From Paenibacillus phytohabitans (GTDB lineage: Bacteria > Bacillota > Bacilli > Paenibacillales > Paenibacillaceae), in NCBI RefSeq assembly GCF_013141775.1, contig NZ_WHOB01000069.1:1-64000 (forward strand): 64,000 nt of DNA. The letters run 5' to 3'. Each line of letters starts with the position of its first letter. Position 1 is the first letter of the stretch. Made by a program: the position numbers and the translations under genes. Below, one piece after another: positions 25,170 through 33,386 of the stretch. The notes beneath the pieces are model-generated. The model was not told the origin of the DNA, searched no databases, and was given only the letters and a program-made list of their open reading frames with translations.

Positions 25170-25871
25170 TCAGCGCTTGGAGAGGCCGGTGATGAACAAC
25201 GCAACAATTCCCCGCGAGATTTCCTCTTTGGAGGAGCCGTTCCGTTTCTGTTCATACAGGTAAAGATCGGGACTAAGTACAGAGATCAGCGCTGTGGCAG
25301 CAAAGCGGGGATCGATCCCGATAATCTCACCATTCGCGGATGCGCGGTGCAGAAGTTCACCCATAATCACCCCGAGCCGCTGGAAAAAAGGATGTTCGAA
25401 CTGGGTAAGCTGCTTCTTGCCGGTGAATTCGGATTTGATCATATTCAAGAGCTCCGCATATTGCTCAATGAAACCAACGACCTGCTCAATGCTGCTCTGC
25501 AGATGCGCGAGGGCAGCCGTTTCACCGGCGCTGGCAGCGAGCTGCTGTTCCATTCCCGACAGAAACTGCTCGGTGCTGTCCAGCAGCAGGGCTGAACAGA
25601 TTTCGCCCTTATCAGTGAAGCGGCGGTAGAGAGATCCCTGTCCTATGCCGGCCCGTTTGGCAATGCCGTACATACTCACAGCTTCAAGGCCGCTCTCGGT
25701 GAACAGCTGGCGGGCGGCTTCGAGAATCCGCTGCATATAAGGATCGGCGGGTTCTTTTGCAGCGATGTCTGTGTTCACTGTGTTATCTTTGTTCTCTGTG
25801 TTCTCTGTGTTCTCTGTATTGTCCGGAGCTGCTGATGTTACAGGTTCAACTTCCGTTTCTGTTTTTTTCAT
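25170..25871 (-). CDS. TetR-family regulator of the divergent efflux pump
   Basis: The N-terminal helix-turn-helix is IAKRAGIGQGSLYRRFTDKGEICSALL, preceded by an unusual ~45-residue acidic, Asn/Thr/Glu-rich extension containing repeated NTE units. I start at ATG 25871 (233 residues) because AAAGGGGATATC precedes it. The gene is divergent from an MFS pump with two identical palindromes between them, so it is probably the pump's repressor. The extension is coded by near-perfect 9-bp repeats (see findings). Confidence 0.85.
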   Translation of the reverse strand: MKKTETEVEPVTSAAPDNTENTENTENKDNTVNTDIAAKEPADPYMQRILEAARQLFTESGLEAVSMYGIAKRAGIGQGSLYRRFTDKGEICSALLLDSTEQFLSGMEQQLAASAGETAALAHLQSSIEQVVGFIEQYAELLNMIKSEFTGKKQLTQFEHPFFQRLGVIMGELLHRASANGEIIGIDPRFAATALISVLSPDLYLYEQKRNGSSKEEISRGIVALFITGLSKR

Positions 25872-25896
25872 GATATCCCCTTTCATATACTTGCAG

Positions 25897-26012
25897 TTCC
25901 TACAACAATCCATCCGGATACCCGGCTATCCATGAATCAAAGCTGCAAAATATACAACATTTATGCCTACAGTGCGTACTAAGAAGTCTCTATTCTGCCG
26001 GTAAACGAATCA
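25897..26012. repeat. dispersed intergenic repeat, copy A
   Basis: This ~116-bp stretch aligns along its full length with 48101-48216. Shared words include TACAACAATCC, ACCCGGCTA, TACAACATTTA, AAGTCTC, ATTCT and GTAA-ACGAAT. It ends just before the TetR/MFS promoter and operators. It codes for nothing visible. Confidence 0.7.
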
Positions 26013-26037
26013 AGTGTGGGGAATTGGCGTATTCCGC

Positions 26038-26094
26038 TTGACACATCGGACAATTGTCCGTAGACTATGAAATGCGAACGCGGACAATTGTCCG
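26038..26094 (+). promoter_or_regulatory. promoter with two identical TetR-type operators
   Basis: CGGACAATTGTCCG occurs twice as a perfect 14-bp palindrome, at 26047-26060 and 26081-26094, 34 bp apart centre to centre (close to three helical turns). TTGACA (26038-26043) and TAGACT (26061-26066) flank the first copy with a 17-bp spacer, so repressor binding there would block RNA polymerase. Confidence 0.75.
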
Positions 26095-26168
26095 TTCACT
26101 AATTATATAGACAAACCTGCCCGCAGGTCAACGTAGATGACAGCGGACAGTTCAGGAGGAGAAGGAGT

Positions 26169-27689
26169 ATGAATCAGACCTTGAAGCAGGATGCGGATTT
26201 CCGGTTATCTAGCATTTTAGTTCCGCTGCTGGCGATTATTGCCGGTGTATTTATGGTTGTGCTGGACAGTACGGCTATGAATGTGGCATTGTCCAGACTG
26301 GTAGTGGATTTCAATACAGATCTGCACACGCTGCAATGGGTTGTAACCGGATATATGCTTGCGCAGGCTTCGGTGATTCCGCTGTCGGGCTGGCTGTCTG
26401 ACCGGTTCGGGGCTAAGAACGTCTTTTTGACAGCAGTAATTGTGTTTACCGTTGGATCCATTCTGTGTGCAACCCCAAGTAGTGCAGAATGGCTGGTCGT
26501 TTTCCGGGTATTGCAGGGTCTTGGAGGGGGTTGTGTGCTCCCGGTCGGGATGGCGTATGTATACAGACTGGCTCCGAAGAGTAAAGTGGGCGTTGTTATG
26601 GGGATTATGGGAATTCCCGTGCTGTTCGCACCGGCGATTGGTCCTGTATTGTCCGGCTGGCTGGTGGAATACCACTCCTGGCGCTGGATCTTCCTGATTA
26701 ATATCCCCATCGGTATTATCTGTGTGCTGATCGGGCTGCGAAAGCTGCCGAATGCGGCGAAGAACACCGTTCCCGGCATGGATAAATTCGGAATGGTGCT
26801 CGGACCGCTGGCTTTTGCTTCACTCACTTACGGTGTTAGCCAGGGCGCGCAGAGCTGGACCTCGGACAAAACGCTAATCGGGTTATCTCTGGGAGCTGTG
26901 GCACTGATTGCCTTTGTCATTGCCGAGCTGCGTTCCAAGACCCCTTTACTGGAGCTGCGGATTCTGAAATCTGTGGATTTCACCACCGGAATTATCGTGC
27001 AGTGGATCGCCCAGTTCGGCTTATATGGTGCTTTATTTCTGCTGCCGCAGTTTCTGCAGCAGGCCCGCGGCTTCGGCGCATTTGATACCGGACTGACCCT
27101 GCTGCCGCAGGCCATTGCTTCCGGGCTGATGATGCCGATTGCCGGCATTCTGTTCGACCGGATCGGAGTGCGCTGGCTGGTGGTCTGCGGACTCAGTCTG
27201 GTCTCTGGCGCATTGTTCCAGTATTCCCATGTCGATCTGACCACCCAGAGCCGTGATCTCATTCTTCCGCTGATCATGTGCGGTGCAGGGATGGGGATGA
27301 TGATGATGCCGATGAATACGCATCTGCTGAACAAGGCGCCAGGCAATCTGGTCAACCGGGTAACCTCCCTCACCAACTCGATGCAGCAGGTCATCAACTC
27401 ACTTGCAGTGTCGACACTGGTTACGATTCTGACGGCCAGAACCTCCGCGCGTGGTCTTGAAATGCAGGAGGCGGCAGCCGCTGCCGGGCAGACGGTGGAC
27501 GGAGCCTCGAGGGAGGCCCTGCAGCTGGCCAAGCAGACTGTATTGGCCCAGGGCTTTGCCGACACCTTCCACATTATGATTTTTGTAGCTTTAGGCGGCG
27601 CCGTCCTTGGGCTGCTGCTGCGCCGGGGCCGCAAACCAGAAAGCGGAGGCTCCAAGGAGAAAGCGGTGCCTGAAATCATGCACGGTTAA
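26169..27689 (+). CDS. MFS multidrug efflux pump, DHA2 (EmrB/QacA) family
   Basis: This 506-residue protein has about 14 hydrophobic segments, as expected for drug:H+ antiporters of the DHA2 family. Motif A-like GWLSDRFGAKN, motif B-like RVLQGLGGG and motif C-like GPVLSGWL are visible in the first half. The ribosome binding site AGGAGGAGAAGGAG is close to ATG 26169. Expression is probably controlled by the divergent TetR through the two palindromes. The substrate is unknown. Confidence 0.92.
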   Translation: MNQTLKQDADFRLSSILVPLLAIIAGVFMVVLDSTAMNVALSRLVVDFNTDLHTLQWVVTGYMLAQASVIPLSGWLSDRFGAKNVFLTAVIVFTVGSILCATPSSAEWLVVFRVLQGLGGGCVLPVGMAYVYRLAPKSKVGVVMGIMGIPVLFAPAIGPVLSGWLVEYHSWRWIFLINIPIGIICVLIGLRKLPNAAKNTVPGMDKFGMVLGPLAFASLTYGVSQGAQSWTSDKTLIGLSLGAVALIAFVIAELRSKTPLLELRILKSVDFTTGIIVQWIAQFGLYGALFLLPQFLQQARGFGAFDTGLTLLPQAIASGLMMPIAGILFDRIGVRWLVVCGLSLVSGALFQYSHVDLTTQSRDLILPLIMCGAGMGMMMMPMNTHLLNKAPGNLVNRVTSLTNSMQQVINSLAVSTLVTILTARTSARGLEMQEAAAAAGQTVDGASREALQLAKQTVLAQGFADTFHIMIFVALGGAVLGLLLRRGRKPESGGSKEKAVPEIMHG

Positions 27690-27717
27690 TAGGTGCATTC
27701 ACATTCATAAGAAGTAA

Positions 27718-27757
27718 GGCGGCGATTCTCTGTTACTGGAGGGTCGCTGTTTTGCGT
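27718..27757 (+). terminator. weak terminator after the MFS pump
   Basis: GCGA-TT-CTC pairs with GAG-GG-TCGC around a 9-base loop, and TGTTTTG follows. The stem is short and interrupted. Confidence 0.4.
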
Positions 27758-27841
27758 TGTGGATCATTTAGTTTGTCTTCCACTGATGTAGAAATGCAAT
27801 TTCGGGGCAAGCTAAACTATCAAAAACCGATATAGCATAAA

Positions 27842-27898
27842 TCCGATGTTTATTATCGGAAAAAGTTATTGACGGATGTAACAGCTCAATGTTACGAT
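27842..27898 (+). promoter_or_regulatory. promoter and inverted repeat before tcyA
   Basis: TTGACG (27869-27874), an 18-bp spacer and TACGAT (27893-27898) form a likely promoter. Directly upstream, TCCGAT (27842) and ATCGGA (27855) form an inverted repeat that could bind a sulfur- or cysteine-responsive regulator. I could not match it to a known box. Confidence 0.4.
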
Positions 27899-27951
27899 TC
27901 ATTTTGCCGGCAAGTCCGGAACATAAAGAGAGATGAGAGGGGATTAATCTT

Positions 27952-28806
27952 ATGAAAAAACTTAGTCTGACAATTATGCTGCTCCTGACCATGGCCGTGG
28001 TTGCGGCATGCGGCAACAACAATAACAATAATGCAGCAACAGGCGGCAATACGGCGGCTGAACCTACTGCAGCAGCTACAGATAGTGCGGCACCTGCTGA
28101 GCAGAATAGCCTGGAAGCTGTCAAAGCCAGCGGCAAGCTGCGTATCGGAACAGAAGGCACCTATGCCCCGTTCACATATCATGATGCCGACGGCAAGCTG
28201 ACAGGCTTCGATGTGGAAATTGCTGAAGAAGTAACTAAACGTCTGGGCGTGGAAGCCGAGTTTATCGAGACTCAGTGGGACGGTATTTTTGCCGGTATGG
28301 ATGCCAAGCGGTTCGATACGATCTTCAACGAAGTTTCCATTACGGATGAGCGCAAAGTGAAATATGATTTCTCCGACCCGTATATCGTATCCAAGGCTGT
28401 GCTGATCGTCAGTGAAGATAATGAAGATATCAAATCATTCGCGGACCTCAAGGGCAAGAAAGCCGGCCAGTCCCTGACAAGTAACCTTGGACAGATTGCA
28501 ACGGATAACGGTGCAGAGATTGTATCCACAGAAGGCTTCAATCAGGCAATTGATCTGCTGACCTCCGGCCGGATTGATGCAACCGTCAATGATGGCTTGT
28601 CCTTCCTGGATCTGAAGAAGCAGAAGCCGGATATCAAGATCAAGCAGGTTGATGAGATTGCAGAAGGCTCGTATAGTGCAGCGGTCTTCCTGAAGGGTAA
28701 CGATGAGCTTGTACAGGCAGTGAATGAAGCGCTGACTGCCATGCATGATGATGGCACATATCTGAAGATTTCCGAGAAATACTTCGGAGCTGATGTATCG
28801 AAATAA
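27952..28806 (+). CDS. tcyA: cystine-type amino acid ABC transporter binding lipoprotein
   Basis: This family-3 solute-binding protein has a lipoprotein signal (lipobox VAACGN) and an Asn-rich linker. The mature domain starts LRIGTEGTYAPFTYHDADGK and contains the FDVEIAEEVTKRLG and IFNEVSITDERK motifs, which resemble cystine-binding TcyA. It is 284 residues and starts with GAGAGGGGATTAATCTT before ATG 27952. Permease and ATPase genes follow in the TcyABC order. Another polar amino acid as ligand cannot be excluded. Confidence 0.85.
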   Translation: MKKLSLTIMLLLTMAVVAACGNNNNNNAATGGNTAAEPTAAATDSAAPAEQNSLEAVKASGKLRIGTEGTYAPFTYHDADGKLTGFDVEIAEEVTKRLGVEAEFIETQWDGIFAGMDAKRFDTIFNEVSITDERKVKYDFSDPYIVSKAVLIVSEDNEDIKSFADLKGKKAGQSLTSNLGQIATDNGAEIVSTEGFNQAIDLLTSGRIDATVNDGLSFLDLKKQKPDIKIKQVDEIAEGSYSAAVFLKGNDELVQAVNEALTAMHDDGTYLKISEKYFGADVSK

Positions 28807-28899
28807 GCTTGCCTGCTTGACGGCAGTCTCAAATAACTTATGGACACAGGGCGGAGCCGGATGCTTCCGCCTTGCCGTTCCAAGAAGGATGTCAGAACG

Positions 28900-29568
28900 A
28901 TGGATGACCGCAAAATACAAATATTTCTTGACTCACTGCTGCCTCTGTTCAAAGCCGGGGTGGCTTTTACCATTCCGCTAGCGTTGGTATCCTTTGCACT
29001 TGGGCTTGTGCTGGCTATCATTACCGCGCTCGCCCGGTTGTCCTCCTGGAGAATCCCTAAGCTGATTGCCCGGTTCTATGTATGGGTGATCCGCGGAACT
29101 CCGTTGCTGGTACAGTTGTTCATTATTTTCTATGGACTGCCCGCCGCAGGTATTGTGCTTGATCCGTTCATCGCAGCCGTTATCGGCTTTACTCTAAGCG
29201 TCGGGGCATATTCCTCGGAAATCGTCCGTGCGGCTATTCTGTCCATACATAAAGGCCAATGGGAAGCTGCTTTCTCCGTCGGTATGAGCCGTGGACAGGC
29301 TTTGCGGCGGGTGATTCTGCCTCAAGCTGCCCGGGTATCGGTTCCGCCATTATCAAATTCATTCATTAGTCTGGTGAAGGATACATCACTTGCGGCAAGC
29401 ATCACTTATGTAGAAATTTTCAGAAAGGCACAGCAGATCACTGCAACAACCTATGAGCCGCTGCTACTATACTGCGAAGCGGCGCTGTTCTATCTGCTGT
29501 TCTGTTCAGTGCTGTCGGCGCTGCAAAATGTTCTGGAGAAGCGGCTGGACCGGTATTCGGCCAGTTAA
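28900..29568 (+). CDS. tcyB: cystine-type amino acid ABC transporter permease
   Basis: This His/Glu/Gln/Arg-opine-type permease has five hydrophobic segments and the ATPase-contact loop EAAFSVGMSRGQALRRVILPQA. I start at ATG 28900, with AAGAAGG upstream, rather than GTG/ATG-like codons from 28840. The product is 222 residues, the usual size. The ATPase gene starts 12 bases after it. Confidence 0.88.
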   Translation: MDDRKIQIFLDSLLPLFKAGVAFTIPLALVSFALGLVLAIITALARLSSWRIPKLIARFYVWVIRGTPLLVQLFIIFYGLPAAGIVLDPFIAAVIGFTLSVGAYSSEIVRAAILSIHKGQWEAAFSVGMSRGQALRRVILPQAARVSVPPLSNSFISLVKDTSLAASITYVEIFRKAQQITATTYEPLLLYCEAALFYLLFCSVLSALQNVLEKRLDRYSAS

Positions 29569-29580
29569 GGAGGCATACCC

Positions 29581-30330
29581 ATGATTGAAATACGTGATTT
29601 ACATAAATCCTTCGGTCCGCTGCAGGTCTTGAAGGGTGTTGATCTTACAGTTGAGCATGGCCAGGTGATGGTCATTATCGGACCTTCCGGCTCCGGCAAA
29701 ACCACCCTGCTGCGCTGCTTCAACCTGCTGGAGACTCCCGACAAAGGCAGCCTGGCTCTGAATAATATTAAGCTGGATTTCACTCCCGGCGGCAAAATTC
29801 CTCAGCGTACCGTGCTGTCTCTTCGCCAGCAGACGGGAATGGTCTTCCAGTCCTACAATCTGTTCCCGCATATGACGGCACTCGGCAATGTAATGGAGGG
29901 TCAGGTGACCGTTCAGAAGCGTTCCAGGGAGGAAGCCAGAACGAAGGCGCTTGCCCTGCTGGATAAGGTAGGACTGGGCGACAAGGCGGATACCTATCCG
30001 CATCAGCTGTCCGGCGGCCAGCAGCAGCGCGTGGCGATTGCCCGGGCGATGGCGGTCGAGCCGGAGGTGCTGCTGTTCGATGAGCCAACCTCGGCGCTCG
30101 ATCCGGAGCTGGTCGGTGAGGTGCTGAAGGTCATCAAGCAGCTGGCCCGGGAAGGAATGACGATGGTCATTGTTACCCATGAGATGAAATTCGCGGCCGA
30201 TGTGGCCGACCGGATCATCTTAATGGATAACGGGGTCATTCTGGAGCAGGGGACTCCGCAGCAGGTGCTGGAGCAGACGAAGAATCCGCGCGCCCTGCAG
30301 TTCCTGAACCGGCTCAGCGGAGAAGACTAA
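29581..30330 (+). CDS. tcyC: cystine-type amino acid ABC transporter ATPase
   Basis: A polar amino acid ABC ATPase of 249 residues: Walker A GPSGSGKTT, Q-loop MVFQSYNLFPHMT, signature QLSGGQQQR, Walker B VLLFDEPTSALDPE and H-loop IVTHEMKFA. The ribosome binding site AAGGAGGCATACCC precedes ATG 29581. A strong terminator follows it. Confidence 0.92.
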   Translation: MIEIRDLHKSFGPLQVLKGVDLTVEHGQVMVIIGPSGSGKTTLLRCFNLLETPDKGSLALNNIKLDFTPGGKIPQRTVLSLRQQTGMVFQSYNLFPHMTALGNVMEGQVTVQKRSREEARTKALALLDKVGLGDKADTYPHQLSGGQQQRVAIARAMAVEPEVLLFDEPTSALDPELVGEVLKVIKQLAREGMTMVIVTHEMKFAADVADRIILMDNGVILEQGTPQQVLEQTKNPRALQFLNRLSGED

Positions 30331-30350
30331 ACGAATGTGGGCATTAATGC

Positions 30351-30390
30351 AAAAAGGCAGTCCGGGAGGGGAATCCCGGACTGCCTTTTC
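30351..30390. terminator. bidirectional terminator after tcyC
   Basis: AAAAAGGCAGTCCGGGA pairs with TCCCGGACTGCCTTTT around a short loop. It separates the tcy operon from the convergent SLH gene. Confidence 0.92.
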
Positions 30391-30445
30391 AGCTTGTAAA
30401 TTCATCATGCGCGGGGGAGGGCATGAAGGATTACTCAGCCATTAG

Positions 30446-31120
30446 TTAGTTCTGTGTTGCTGCATCACTGCGTGAGTTCAAATAGTCCAGTGCGTTGTAG
30501 AGCATAATTGCCGCTTCGGCGCGGGTGAGCTGGCTCTTCGGGTTGAACTTGCCGTTAGCATCCAGTGTATTGATGTTGTATTTCAGGGACCGCTGGATAG
30601 TGCCCTGGTAGGATGGCTCAAGCGCATCTGCATCGGCGATGTCCACCGGTACGATGTTGATCATTGGCAAGTTGCCTGCCTTCTCAACGCCTTGAATCAG
30701 CAGGCTGGTGAACAGCTCTTTGGTAATCGGTTTGGATGGATCAATATCAGCGGGAATATCCACGTCATTATAGTGTGCATTGATGAAGGCTTCTGCGTAC
30801 CAGGCGTTGTCTTTTACTTTGGAGAAGATCGCACTGGCTACGGGAGCCTTGTTGAAACTGATTGCGGCCAGACTAAGCTGGAGTCCGCCCGTTATAAACT
30901 GAACGCCTTGTGCTGTAGTTACAGTGGATGCGGGCAGAAACTGGGTATCCGATATCCCTTTGATCAGGCCCTGCTGCTTCAGAGAGTTGATTTTGTCCTT
31001 ACCGGTTACACTGTCAATATCCTTAAAGCTGCTGCCGGCTGCAAAAATTTGTCCGCCGAAAGAGAAGGTAAGAAGCGTTACGGCTGTAAAAGCTGCGATC
31101 GTGTTTTTTTTGATACTCAT
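30446..31120 (-). CDS. SLH-domain exported protein
   Basis: An N-terminal signal peptide (SIKKNTIAAFTAVTLLTFSF, cleavage near FAAGSS) is followed by S-layer-homology-type segments. The first is SSFKDIDSVTGKDKINSLKQQGLIKGI, the last NPKSQLTRAEAAIMLYNALDYL. I start at ATG 31120, preceded by AGAGGTGGAATTCAG, rather than the longer frame at 31207. The product is 224 residues, short for an S-layer protein, so it is probably a small cell-wall-attached protein. Its role is unknown. Confidence 0.8.
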   Translation of the reverse strand: MSIKKNTIAAFTAVTLLTFSFGGQIFAAGSSFKDIDSVTGKDKINSLKQQGLIKGISDTQFLPASTVTTAQGVQFITGGLQLSLAAISFNKAPVASAIFSKVKDNAWYAEAFINAHYNDVDIPADIDPSKPITKELFTSLLIQGVEKAGNLPMINIVPVDIADADALEPSYQGTIQRSLKYNINTLDANGKFNPKSQLTRAEAAIMLYNALDYLNSRSDAATQN

Positions 31121-31252
31121 CTGAATTCCACCTCTATTGTAGGTTGTACCACTAGATTTCCCGCTGATCCGGTGATTGTCCGTTACAGGACGGCGTAACC
31201 GTTTCAACTTGACTCTAATGACGCAATGACAATAGAAAAGGTTGCAGACGTT

Positions 31253-31828
31253 CTACATCATTTCCTGAAACAGCAGGTTGCGGTAAGGGTATTTACTGAA
31301 CCGGGTTCTGAACAGCAGCGCGATCCCGCTCTCTTCAATGGTTACGGATTTAAGCGAATCCGCTGTGACGAGGCTGCGTACCATCGCTGTTACCGCACCG
31401 CGGTCCCTGCGCCGGATGGCTGCAGCCAGACTCTCCGCGAAGCTGTTATTTACAGAGAGCTCCCGGTAGAGCGGAATAACGGCCCGTGCGATGCTCCGGT
31501 GGGCTGCTGTACTGAAGGTGAACTGGACCGTGCCCGGCGGAATCGTTGTTCCATTCGTGTAGAACGCAACCGGCAGCGGAAAAGGAAACGAGATGAAATA
31601 GCCGATGCCGTTCGTCCCATAATTCTCTACCCTGGCAAGGGTGGGAATTCTGGCCAGCAGTCTGCCCATCAGATCAAGATCTGCGGAGACAACAGCGGTT
31701 GTCCAATCAGCGGCATAACTGCTGTTGCCGGCAATTTTCCGGTAGAACGGCAGCATGGCCGTGGCTACTCTGCGCAGTACACGGGCTGTCACAAGCCGCT
31801 GGGTCTGCTTAGGTTTTATTTTCACCAT
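31253..31828 (-). CDS. hypothetical protein with an internal duplication
   Basis: The 191-residue product is basic at its N-terminus (VKIKPKQTQR) and has no signal peptide. Two related segments are visible: VATAMLPFYRKIAGNSSYAA near residue 25 and IARAVIPLYRELSVNNSFAE near residue 115, each followed by a pattern ending in R and hydrophobic residues. I do not recognise the family. GTGAGG precedes ATG 31828. I prefer this strand over the overlapping plus-strand frame at 31226-31849 because that one is rich in Cys/Arg/His, lacks a ribosome binding site and shows no pattern. Confidence 0.6.
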   Translation of the reverse strand: MVKIKPKQTQRLVTARVLRRVATAMLPFYRKIAGNSSYAADWTTAVVSADLDLMGRLLARIPTLARVENYGTNGIGYFISFPFPLPVAFYTNGTTIPPGTVQFTFSTAAHRSIARAVIPLYRELSVNNSFAESLAAAIRRRDRGAVTAMVRSLVTADSLKSVTIEESGIALLFRTRFSKYPYRNLLFQEMM

Positions 31829-31994
31829 CCGGATCATCCTCACTTATAAGAGATTTAGTCTATATAAGGTATGGAGGGAGGGCGCACTTCGGATTGGGCG
31901 TAAGACTAGCCGGCGATAATATAATCATAATCCGCAGAACCTATTTATACGTTTTTGGGGAAAAGTGATGTTATACTGGTGTCAGGCCTTTTCT

Positions 31995-32023
31995 TTGACG
32001 GACAAGTTTGTTATGCTTATATC
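31995..32023 (+). promoter_or_regulatory. fur promoter
   Basis: TTGACG (31995-32000), a 17-bp spacer and TATATC (32018-32023) lie about 60 bp before the fur start. Confidence 0.6.
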
Positions 32024-32081
32024 GTAAAGATTACTAATTATTGTCGGGAATTGTTCAACTTCCGGAAAGGTGGGAACCCGG

Positions 32082-32555
32082 GTGAACCGAGTAGCAAATA
32101 TCAGCCAGCAGTTTGCGGCGCAGAATTATAAGCTTACGCCACAGCGCGAGGCTATAGTAAGAGTATTGCTGGACAACGAGAAGGATCACTTAAGCGTGGA
32201 AGAGGTCTATATGCTGGTCAAGCGCAGTTATCCGCATTTGGGACTTGCGACCGTATACCGTACCTTGGAGCTACTGTGTGAACTTCATATTGTAGAAAAG
32301 ATGAATTTCGGCGATGGCGTTGCCCGCTACGACCTGCGCGGTGACGATCATGTTCATATGCACCACCACCTGATCTGCAGTGTATGCGGCAAGCTGGAGG
32401 AGATCAAGGATGATTGGCTGGCGGACCTTGAAGCGCGGCTGGCCCGTGAGTACGGCTTCAGTGTGACCGATCACCGGCTTGATTTCAAAGGCACCTATAA
32501 TACCTGCAAGGGAAACGGCTGCAAGGGCGATAAAGAATGCCGGGCTGTATCCTGA
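32082..32555 (+). CDS. fur: ferric uptake regulator
   Basis: Fur represses iron-acquisition genes when bound to Fe2+. The DNA-binding half has YKLTPQREAIVRVLL and LGLATVYRTLELL; the metal/dimer half has HVHMHHHLICSVCGKLEEI with CxxC and a C-terminal CKGNGCKGDKEC. The sequence closely resembles Bacillus Fur rather than PerR or Zur. I choose GTG 32082 (157 residues), preceded by AAAGGTGGGAA, over GTG 32070. Two Fur-box-like sites in this window (42818, 62091) are candidate targets. Confidence 0.92.
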   Translation: MNRVANISQQFAAQNYKLTPQREAIVRVLLDNEKDHLSVEEVYMLVKRSYPHLGLATVYRTLELLCELHIVEKMNFGDGVARYDLRGDDHVHMHHHLICSVCGKLEEIKDDWLADLEARLAREYGFSVTDHRLDFKGTYNTCKGNGCKGDKECRAVS

Positions 32556-32575
32556 GCCGCAGCAGGGGCACATTC

Positions 32576-32613
32576 AAAGACGCATGGCTGATTTAACAGC
32601 CGGCGTCTTTTTA
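32576..32613 (+). terminator. terminator after fur
   Basis: AAAGACG-GGCTG pairs with CAGCC-CGTCTTTTT with small bulges, followed by a T tract. Confidence 0.75.
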
Positions 32614-32678
32614 TTTGATTGCAGCGGAGAATCAGCGCATTTGCGACTTATGGAGCAGGGATATAAGGCTGGTGCACA

Positions 32679-32693
32679 TGCTATAATGACGTT
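32679..32693 (+). promoter_or_regulatory. extended -10 promoter, possible leaderless start
   Basis: TGCTATAAT is an extended -10 element (TATAAT at 32682-32687) only six bases before ATG 32694. No matching -35 is seen. The transcription start would fall on or next to the A of the ATG, and no ribosome binding site can be found. Confidence 0.5.
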
Positions 32694-33284
32694 ATGCCAA
32701 AAAAAGTGGACCATGACGAACGCCGTAATCATCTGGCGGAGGCGGCTTGGCGGATCATCCGGCGTGATGGTCTGGAAGCTGTATCCGTGCGGAATGTTGC
32801 CAAGGAGGCGGGCATGTCGCTGGGATCGCTGCGGCATTATTTTGCCAGCCAATCCGAGCTGCTTGCCTTCTCCATGAGACTGGTGAGTGAACGAAGTTAC
32901 CAGAGAGTTGAGGTCTTTCAATACTCGGGGAATCCCCGGGAGGATGTGGAGAGGCTGATTCATGAATTAATGCCTATTGATGAAGAGAGGAGAGCGGAAG
33001 CGGAGGTCTGGCTGGCTTTTGTCGGACGGGCAGCAGCGGACCCCGCCATACAGGCGCTGAAACAGGAAGTACATAACGGGCTGTATAGCGGCTTCTGCCA
33101 GATGATGGAGTACCTGGATGCCGTGAATCTGTTAAGACAGGACCTGGATCTGGACCGGGAAATCAAGACGCTGCATGCATTAGTAGACGGATTGGTCGTC
33201 CATAGTGTGATCTATCCCGAGATGGTTACACCGGAAGATATGATTCAGCTCATTTCCAGTCATTTCGACAAGCTGATGGCCTAA
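32694..33284 (+). CDS. TetR/AcrR-family regulator
   Basis: This 196-residue regulator has the helix-turn-helix VRNVAKEAGMSLGSLRHYFASQSELLAF and a C-terminal ligand domain resembling BetI/TetR_C_6-type proteins. No target gene is adjacent: the neighbours are fur upstream and a convergent AIM24 gene. It has no ribosome binding site before ATG 32694 and a -10 box six bases upstream, so it may be translated from a leaderless mRNA. The alternative is an internal start further down. Confidence 0.82.
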   Translation: MPKKVDHDERRNHLAEAAWRIIRRDGLEAVSVRNVAKEAGMSLGSLRHYFASQSELLAFSMRLVSERSYQRVEVFQYSGNPREDVERLIHELMPIDEERRAEAEVWLAFVGRAAADPAIQALKQEVHNGLYSGFCQMMEYLDAVNLLRQDLDLDREIKTLHALVDGLVVHSVIYPEMVTPEDMIQLISSHFDKLMA

Positions 33285-33313
33285 GTACCCGGTCAAACGC
33301 GGATGAAATTCCA

Positions 33314-33361
33314 AAAAGATTGAACCTGTGATTCTTCTATACAAGTTCAATCTATTTTTAT
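33314..33361. terminator. terminator between tetR and the AIM24 gene
   Basis: AAAAAGATTGAAC pairs with GTTCAATCTATTTTT, with an inner TGT/ACA. A/T tracts on both sides suit convergent genes. Confidence 0.75.
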
Positions 33362-33386
33362 GTTCGGAATCGGCAGCCCGCCGCTG

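Noticed and set aside
31226..31849. 207-codon plus-strand ORF
   Set aside because: It is rich in Cys, Arg and His with no domain pattern. The minus-strand frame has a ribosome binding site and an internal protein repeat.
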